Source: Candidatus Hydrogenedentota bacterium (GTDB lineage: Bacteria; Hydrogenedentota; Hydrogenedentia; Hydrogenedentales; SLHB01). Taken from it: 11,106 nt of DNA. Positions within the stretch are counted from its first letter, which is position 1; every line of letters begins with the position of its first letter. The notes below the pieces were generated by a model, which was given only the letters and a program-made list of their open reading frames with translations, ran no database searches and had not been told where the DNA came from. The translations under genes were made by a program, and so were the position numbers. The stretch is taken from contig SLSB01000027.1 of NCBI GenBank assembly GCA_007130675.1, forward strand, positions 1 through 11,106. Direction: 5' to 3'. Shown here in pieces: positions 7,883 through 11,106 of the stretch.

Positions 7883-8494
7883 TCAGGCACGGGGGGCGGC
7901 CGGCAAGTAGACGCGCACCGTTGTTCCCTCACCGGGCGCACTGGATACGCAGACATGCCCGTTGTGAAGCCGGACAATACGCATGACCCCGGCCAGGACC
8001 GGTCGGCTCGGGGCCAACGCGTCCGCCGCAGCCGGTTTGAACACCTGCTCCAGAGTGTCTGAATCCATCCCGCAGCCGGTATCCTCGACCGTAAGCAAAA
8101 CATACGGCCCCGGCGGGAGGCCCGTAGCTCGGGTAATGCACCCTTTTGCGAGCATCAGGTTGCGCGTCTCGAACGTCACGCGGCCTTCGTCCTTGATGGC
8201 ATCCACGGCATTGAGCGCCAGGGCCAACAGCATTTCTTCGATGAGGCGATCATCGCCCCGGATCAGCCATGCGTCGGGGTCAACCCTTCGCCGGACAACG
8301 ACCTGCGGCCACAAACGCGGCTCTTCCGCGCGCAGCACAGCACAGACGTGGCCGTTCACGCAGACGTTCGCAAAACGCCGCCGCCGCCGAGGGGATACGC
8401 GGGCCCCGACGTCTTCCGGTTGTGTGCGGACATGCGCAGCGTTCGCCCAAGGACCGTGCGCGATGCCTTTTCCGCTATAGACAACTGCACTCAC
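7883..8494 (-). CDS. Orphan HATPase-like protein, degenerate histidine-kinase ATPase domain
   Basis: This 203-residue protein resembles only the C-terminal ATPase half of a CckA-like hybrid kinase. Seen are a GDDRLIEEMLLALALNAVDAI stretch (80-100; N box with Asn95 but Ala where a first Asn is usual), VEDTGCGMDSDTLEQVFKP (136-154; intact G1 box) and NGHVCVSSAPGEGTTVRVYLP (178-198). Between them, where relatives have a PFFTTK and GTGLGLA lid, this has a Pro/Ala-rich stretch (155-170), so nucleotide binding is doubtful. There is no phosphoacceptor helix or receiver; the first 60 residues are Arg-rich and unrecognised. I chose GTG 8494 because a purine-rich ribosome site (GGGGAGAGGGGG) lies just upstream. 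TTG 8542 and ATG 8518 in frame lack one. A good promoter lies 85 bases upstream. It could be a regulatory pseudo-kinase or a decaying kinase fragment. Confidence 0.65.
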   Translation of the reverse strand: MSAVVYSGKGIAHGPWANAAHVRTQPEDVGARVSPRRRRRFANVCVNGHVCAVLRAEEPRLWPQVVVRRRVDPDAWLIRGDDRLIEEMLLALALNAVDAIKDEGRVTFETRNLMLAKGCITRATGLPPGPYVLLTVEDTGCGMDSDTLEQVFKPAAADALAPSRPVLAGVMRIVRLHNGHVCVSSAPGEGTTVRVYLPAAPRA

Positions 8495-8578
8495 CGCATC
8501 CCCCTCTCCCCATGGCATGGCGGGACGTTTCTGTTGCACCAAACACGAAACGATAGAGGTGATTCCTGCCCGGTCATT

Positions 8579-8607
8579 ATGGTAAGCGCTTCCTCACCAC
8601 ATGTCAA
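8579..8607 (-). promoter_or_regulatory. Sigma70-type promoter of the HATPase-like gene
   Basis: On the minus strand a perfect TTGACA (8607-8602) is followed by 17 bases and TACCAT (8584-8579). The predicted start of transcription, near 8572, gives a leader of about 78 bases to the GTG start. The promoter sits just beyond the broken end of the intron fragment. Confidence 0.62.
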
Positions 8608-8619
8608 TACCTTAATGCC

Positions 8620-8852
8620 CTCGACCCATCAGGTCTTGCGTCAAGGCTCGCTCCTTGGGCGTCGCCATCCATTGCTGGCTTACCCCACCACCCCGGCCTT
8701 CTATCCGGTTTCTGTACGTCCAGTCCGGCTTTTGCCTCCAGCTTACTCCAGACCCCGCCTCGCGGCGGCGCCCTTGCTCTTGGCTAGCAATTCCCACCAT
8801 CAGGGCTTGCGGGGGACTTTCACCCCTTAGATTCGCGCCGTGCTTGGCACAC
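8620..8852 (-). mobile_element. Truncated group II (IIC-type) intron, 5' domain I fragment
   Basis: Read on the minus strand from 8852, the segment begins GTGTGCCAAGCACGGCGCG, the classic 5' end of a bacterial group II intron (GUGYG). It continues with GGGGTGAAAGTCCCC (8826-8812), a hairpin typical of domain I, and CAATGGATG (8674-8666). These blocks occur in the same order in the Oceanobacillus iheyensis group IIC intron as I remember it. The 5' edge abuts exactly the seven T that end the groL terminator, the known target type of group IIC introns. After about 230 bases the resemblance stops. Domain V, the 3' end and the reverse transcriptase gene are absent, so the intron is dead. The inner breakpoint is approximate (8612-8630). 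Confidence 0.8.
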
Positions 8853-8889
8853 AAAAAAAGCGCGCCGGCCCAAGAGGACACGGCGCGCT
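8853..8889 (-). terminator. Intrinsic terminator of groL
   Basis: On the minus strand AGCGCGCCG (8889-8881) pairs perfectly with CGGCGCGCT (8867-8859) across a 13-base loop. The T of the second arm starts a run of seven T (8859-8853). It lies 21 bases after the groL stop and serves as the 5' exon of the inserted intron fragment. Confidence 0.88.
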
Positions 8890-8910
8890 GGATAGCGGGG
8901 TGACTGCAAT

Positions 8911-10578
8911 CTACATCATACCGGGCATACCGCCCATGCCGCCCATGCCGCCCATACCACCCATGCCGCCGCCAGGACCGCCCGGCGCGGGGGCTGGCTT
9001 CTCGGGCTCGGGGATGTCGGTCACGAGACACTCGGTGGTAATAAAGCACCCGGTTACGCTCACGGCATTTTGAATGGCGGTCCGCAACACTTTGGCGGGA
9101 TCGATGATGCCTGCCGCAGCCAAATCCTCAAACTCTTCGGTTTCCGCGTTGAGGCCGATATTGGCCTTGGACCCTTCCACCTTCTTGACAACCACGGCCC
9201 CTTCGAGGCCGGCATTGTTGGCAATTTGCGCCAGCGGCTCCTCGAGCGCGCGCATCACGATATCGGCGCCGATGCGTTCGTCGCCCTCGAGGTCAAGGGA
9301 CTTCAGACTCTTGCGGGCGGCGATATACGCGACGCCTCCGCCGGGCACCCAGCCCTCTTCGATGGCTGCGCGTGTGGCGTTCAGCGCGTCTTCGGTGCGC
9401 GTCTTCTTGTTCTTGAGCTCGATTTCGGTAGCGGCGCCGACGCGCACCACCGCAACGCCGCCGGCCAGTTTCGCCAGACGCTCTTGCAGCTTCTCACGGT
9501 CATAATCCGAGGTGGTCATCTCGACAGCGCGGCGGATGGTCTCACACCGGGCCATGATGTCTTTCTTCTTGCCCGCGCCCTCGATGATCGTCGTGTCGTC
9601 TTTGGTGATCTCGATGCGCTTGGCACGGCCAAGATCCTTGAGCTCGACCCCATCGAGCGACGTGCCAAGATCTTCCGAAATAAACATGCCGCCAGTCACG
9701 ATAGCGATGTCGCGCAGCATCTCTTTGCGGCGGTCGCCGAACGCGGGGGCTTTGACCGCGACCACGTTCAGGATGCCTCGAATGCGGTTGACCACCAGCG
9801 TGGCCAGAGCCTCGCCCTCGACGTCTTCGGCAATGATAAGCAGCGGCTTGCCGCTCTGGGCAATCGCCTGCAGCAGCGGCAGCATATCCTGCATGCTGCT
9901 GATCTTCTTCTCGTGGATCAAGACATAGCAGTCTTCGAGTACGGCCGTCATGTCCTCAGGGTTCGTCACAAAATAAGGCGAGAGGTAGCCGCGGTCGAAC
10001 TGCATGCCGTCTACCACTTCCATCTCGGTCGTCAGACCCTTGCCTTCCTCGATGGTGATGACCCCGTCGTCGCCGACTTCGTCAATCGCAGTGGCAATCA
10101 TCTTGCCCACATCCGTATCGCCATTGGCCGAAATCGCCGCGAGGTGCTCGATGTCGGCTGAGTCACGGACTTTCTTGCTCTGTTTCTGAATCTGATCGAC
10201 CACTTTCGCCAGGGCCTTCTCCATCCCGCGCTTGAGGTGCATCGGGTTGGCGCCGGCGGTGACGTGCCGCAAGCCTTCATGAATGAGGCGCTGCGCAAGC
10301 ACCGTCGCGGTGGTCGTGCCGTCGCCCGCCACATCCTGCGTCTTGCTTGCCGCCTGCCGCAGCATCCGCGCGCCCATGTTGGCGTATTCGTCCTTCAGAT
10401 CGATTTCCTTGGCAACGGTTACGCCGTCTTTGGTAATGGTGGGCGCCCCAAACGATTTTTCGAGCACGACGTTGCGGCCCTTGGGCCCGAGCGTCACTTT
10501 CACTGCATCAGCTAACGCGTCCACACCTTCCAAAAGGGCAGTTCGGGCTTCTTGTTCAAACGCCAGTTTTTTGGCCAT
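8911..10578 (-). CDS. groL: Chaperonin GroEL (60 kDa, Hsp60)
   Basis: This 555-residue ATP-dependent folding chaperonin is full length and assembles into double heptameric rings in the cytoplasm. The start AKKLAFEQEAR, VTLGPKGRNVVLEKSFG (28-44), TITKDGVTVAKEI (47-59) and the ATP-site QDVAGDGTTTATVL (81-94, Asp86) are all typical. The apical region carries KAPAFGDRRKEML, and GGGVA near residue 410 marks the equatorial return. The C-terminus is a flexible Gly-Gly-Met tail ending PGMM, which in ring chaperonins projects into the cavity. GGAGGAGA precedes the ATG by seven bases. The gene stands alone: no groES lies upstream within the 528 bases available, and the message has its own promoter, CIRCE operator and terminator, consistent with HrcA-controlled heat-shock expression. 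groES must be elsewhere. Confidence 0.98.
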   Translation of the reverse strand: MAKKLAFEQEARTALLEGVDALADAVKVTLGPKGRNVVLEKSFGAPTITKDGVTVAKEIDLKDEYANMGARMLRQAASKTQDVAGDGTTTATVLAQRLIHEGLRHVTAGANPMHLKRGMEKALAKVVDQIQKQSKKVRDSADIEHLAAISANGDTDVGKMIATAIDEVGDDGVITIEEGKGLTTEMEVVDGMQFDRGYLSPYFVTNPEDMTAVLEDCYVLIHEKKISSMQDMLPLLQAIAQSGKPLLIIAEDVEGEALATLVVNRIRGILNVVAVKAPAFGDRRKEMLRDIAIVTGGMFISEDLGTSLDGVELKDLGRAKRIEITKDDTTIIEGAGKKKDIMARCETIRRAVEMTTSDYDREKLQERLAKLAGGVAVVRVGAATEIELKNKKTRTEDALNATRAAIEEGWVPGGGVAYIAARKSLKSLDLEGDERIGADIVMRALEEPLAQIANNAGLEGAVVVKKVEGSKANIGLNAETEEFEDLAAAGIIDPAKVLRTAIQNAVSVTGCFITTECLVTDIPEPEKPAPAPGGPGGGMGGMGGMGGMGGMPGMM

Positions 10579-10754
10579 AACACAGTCTCCTCCACTCTAA
10601 AACCTACGATGTTTACCCGCGCGACGGCCGCATTTCAAGCGCGTCCGCAGGCGCTGCGTGTTTCCGTAAGATCTTCCTTACCCAGCGGTTGGGCTCTGCC
10701 GTCCGCACGCGAATAGCATCGCCAACCCCAATCCCATAAGGAAGACCCGCTTCG
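10579..10754 (-). other. Long groL 5' leader, no gene
   Basis: These 176 bases separate the CIRCE operator from the groL start. A groES gene is often found between operator and groL, but no translated frame here resembles GroES. A 19-codon minus-strand frame starting at an ATG within it lacks a ribosome site. I see no clear riboswitch or terminator. Confidence 0.5.
10586..10593 (-). promoter_or_regulatory. Ribosome binding site of groL
   Basis: The minus strand reads GGAGGAGA, seven bases before the groL ATG. This is a strong Shine-Dalgarno at ideal distance. Confidence 0.8.
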
Positions 10755-10781
10755 TTAGCACTCCTCGCGCCTGAGTGCTAA
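10755..10781. promoter_or_regulatory. CIRCE operator (HrcA binding site) of groL
   Basis: A perfect inverted repeat, TTAGCACTC, nine-base spacer, GAGTGCTAA, is identical to the CIRCE consensus bound by the heat-shock repressor HrcA. It lies in the leader, starting a few bases after the predicted transcription start. HrcA could therefore block initiation or early elongation. Confidence 0.97.
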
Positions 10782-10790
10782 CAATCGCCG

Positions 10791-10819
10791 ATACTAGCAC
10801 ATGACGCAGCTTCTGTCAA
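10791..10819 (-). promoter_or_regulatory. Sigma70-type promoter of groL
   Basis: On the minus strand TTGACA (10819-10814) is followed by 17 bases and TAGTAT (10796-10791), preceded by TGC as an extended -10. The predicted start near 10784 lies immediately before the CIRCE operator. The spacing is the usual one for HrcA-regulated vegetative promoters. Confidence 0.82.
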
Positions 10820-10821
10820 GC

Positions 10822-10844
10822 ACCCGAAAGGACCCGAAAGGACC
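10822..10844. repeat. Short tandem repeat, 10-bp unit, 2.3 copies
   Basis: ACCCGAAAGG occurs twice in tandem (10822-10831, 10832-10841) followed by ACC. It lies directly upstream of the groL -35 box. It may be trivial. Confidence 0.6.
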
Positions 10845-10942
10845 GCGATTACCGAAGCGTTCCACAGAGTCCGAGGGCTCCGGGAGCGCTGGAGGGGGTG
10901 GCATGCCGCCGCTACCCGCAATACCTCACCAACTCAGGCGTG

Positions 10943-11093
10943 CGCGGACTTGGGTTGCGAAGAAGGCACCTGCTTTCTCTGCAAACAGACTGTCTTGGAA
11001 TATTTCACAGCGGGCTGCGGCATCTGAGAATCACAATCCATACATGCAAAACCGTTTGTGTAAGACTCGGATGCCCCCAGTCGAAACCTGTGC
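10943..11093 (+). repeat. Dispersed imperfect direct repeat, copy B
   Basis: Second copy of the element at 7700-7862, same orientation, upstream of groL at the right edge. Shared exact blocks include AAGAAGGC, TTCACAGC, CGGCATC, AGAATC, GCAAAAC and CTCGGATG. It is about 12 bases shorter, mostly through one gap before CTCGGATG. A short plus-strand frame (10801-11106) crosses it, but it begins inside the groL promoter and has no ribosome site, so I do not call a gene. Confidence 0.72.
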
Positions 11094-11106
11094 TACTATC
11101 CGCTAG

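Noticed and set aside
8612..8880. Minus-strand protein-like frame over the intron fragment
   Set aside because: The peptide is a read-through of intron domain I RNA sequence; no reverse transcriptase motifs are present before the stop.
8920..8975. Short tandem repeat of about 9 bases
   Set aside because: It encodes the Gly-Gly-Met tail of GroEL, a normal family feature.
9070..10161. 363-codon plus-strand open frame
   Set aside because: Antisense shadow of groL.
10620..10754. groES remnant in the groL leader
   Set aside because: An open minus-strand frame of some 45 codons exists but has no start codon near its beginning and no GroES motif.
10801..11106. Small plus-strand gene of 101 codons
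   Set aside because: Starts inside the groL promoter, lacks a ribosome site, low-complexity first half, and its second half is the dispersed repeat.

Overview
The window is GC-rich bacterial chromosome, densely coding and mostly housekeeping or signalling genes. A Tat-exported Gfo/Idh/MocA oxidoreductase, a secreted discoidin-type protein, an Agl23-type (TIGR03663-like) membrane protein and a CIRCE-controlled groL with a Gly-Gly-Met tail together suggest a Planctomycetes/Lentisphaerae/Hydrogenedentes-like lineage. That placement is inference; there is no rRNA or other phylogenetic marker here except rsmA and groL.

Layout. At the left edge (1-1254, minus) is the N-terminal 418 residues of a multi-pass Agl23/GT-C-like membrane protein, running off the window. 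Upstream of it on the same strand is a 222-residue secreted F5/8C-like protein (1430-2098), closed by a strong intrinsic terminator. A 438-base gene-free region separates it from a divergent Tat-signal Gfo/Idh/MocA oxidoreductase (2537-3910, plus). That gene converges on an FHA-GAF-class III nucleotide cyclase (3935-5572, minus), whose well-formed sigma70-type promoter lies in the short gap to rsmA. Then rsmA/ksgA (5709-6563) and a soluble PAS-HisKA-HATPase sensor kinase (6597-7697) form a probable two-gene plus-strand operon.

The right third is the most unusual part. Convergent to the kinase is an orphan HATPase-like protein (7883-8494, minus) with no phosphoacceptor domain and a degenerate nucleotide lid. 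Upstream of its promoter lies a 5' fragment of a group II intron (about 8620-8852). The intron begins exactly at the end of the T-tract of the groL terminator, the insertion pattern known for group IIC introns. Then comes groL (8911-10578, minus) with a textbook promoter and a perfect CIRCE operator in a roughly 200-nt leader, and no groES beside it. An approximately 150-160 bp imperfect direct repeat occurs twice, at 7700-7862 and 10943-11093, bracketing the HATPase-intron-groL block.

I see no tRNA, rRNA, CRISPR array, intact transposase or phage gene. The candidate novelties are the dispersed repeat family, the truncated intron docked on the groL terminator and the degenerate kinase-like ATPase. 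The other genes fit known families.
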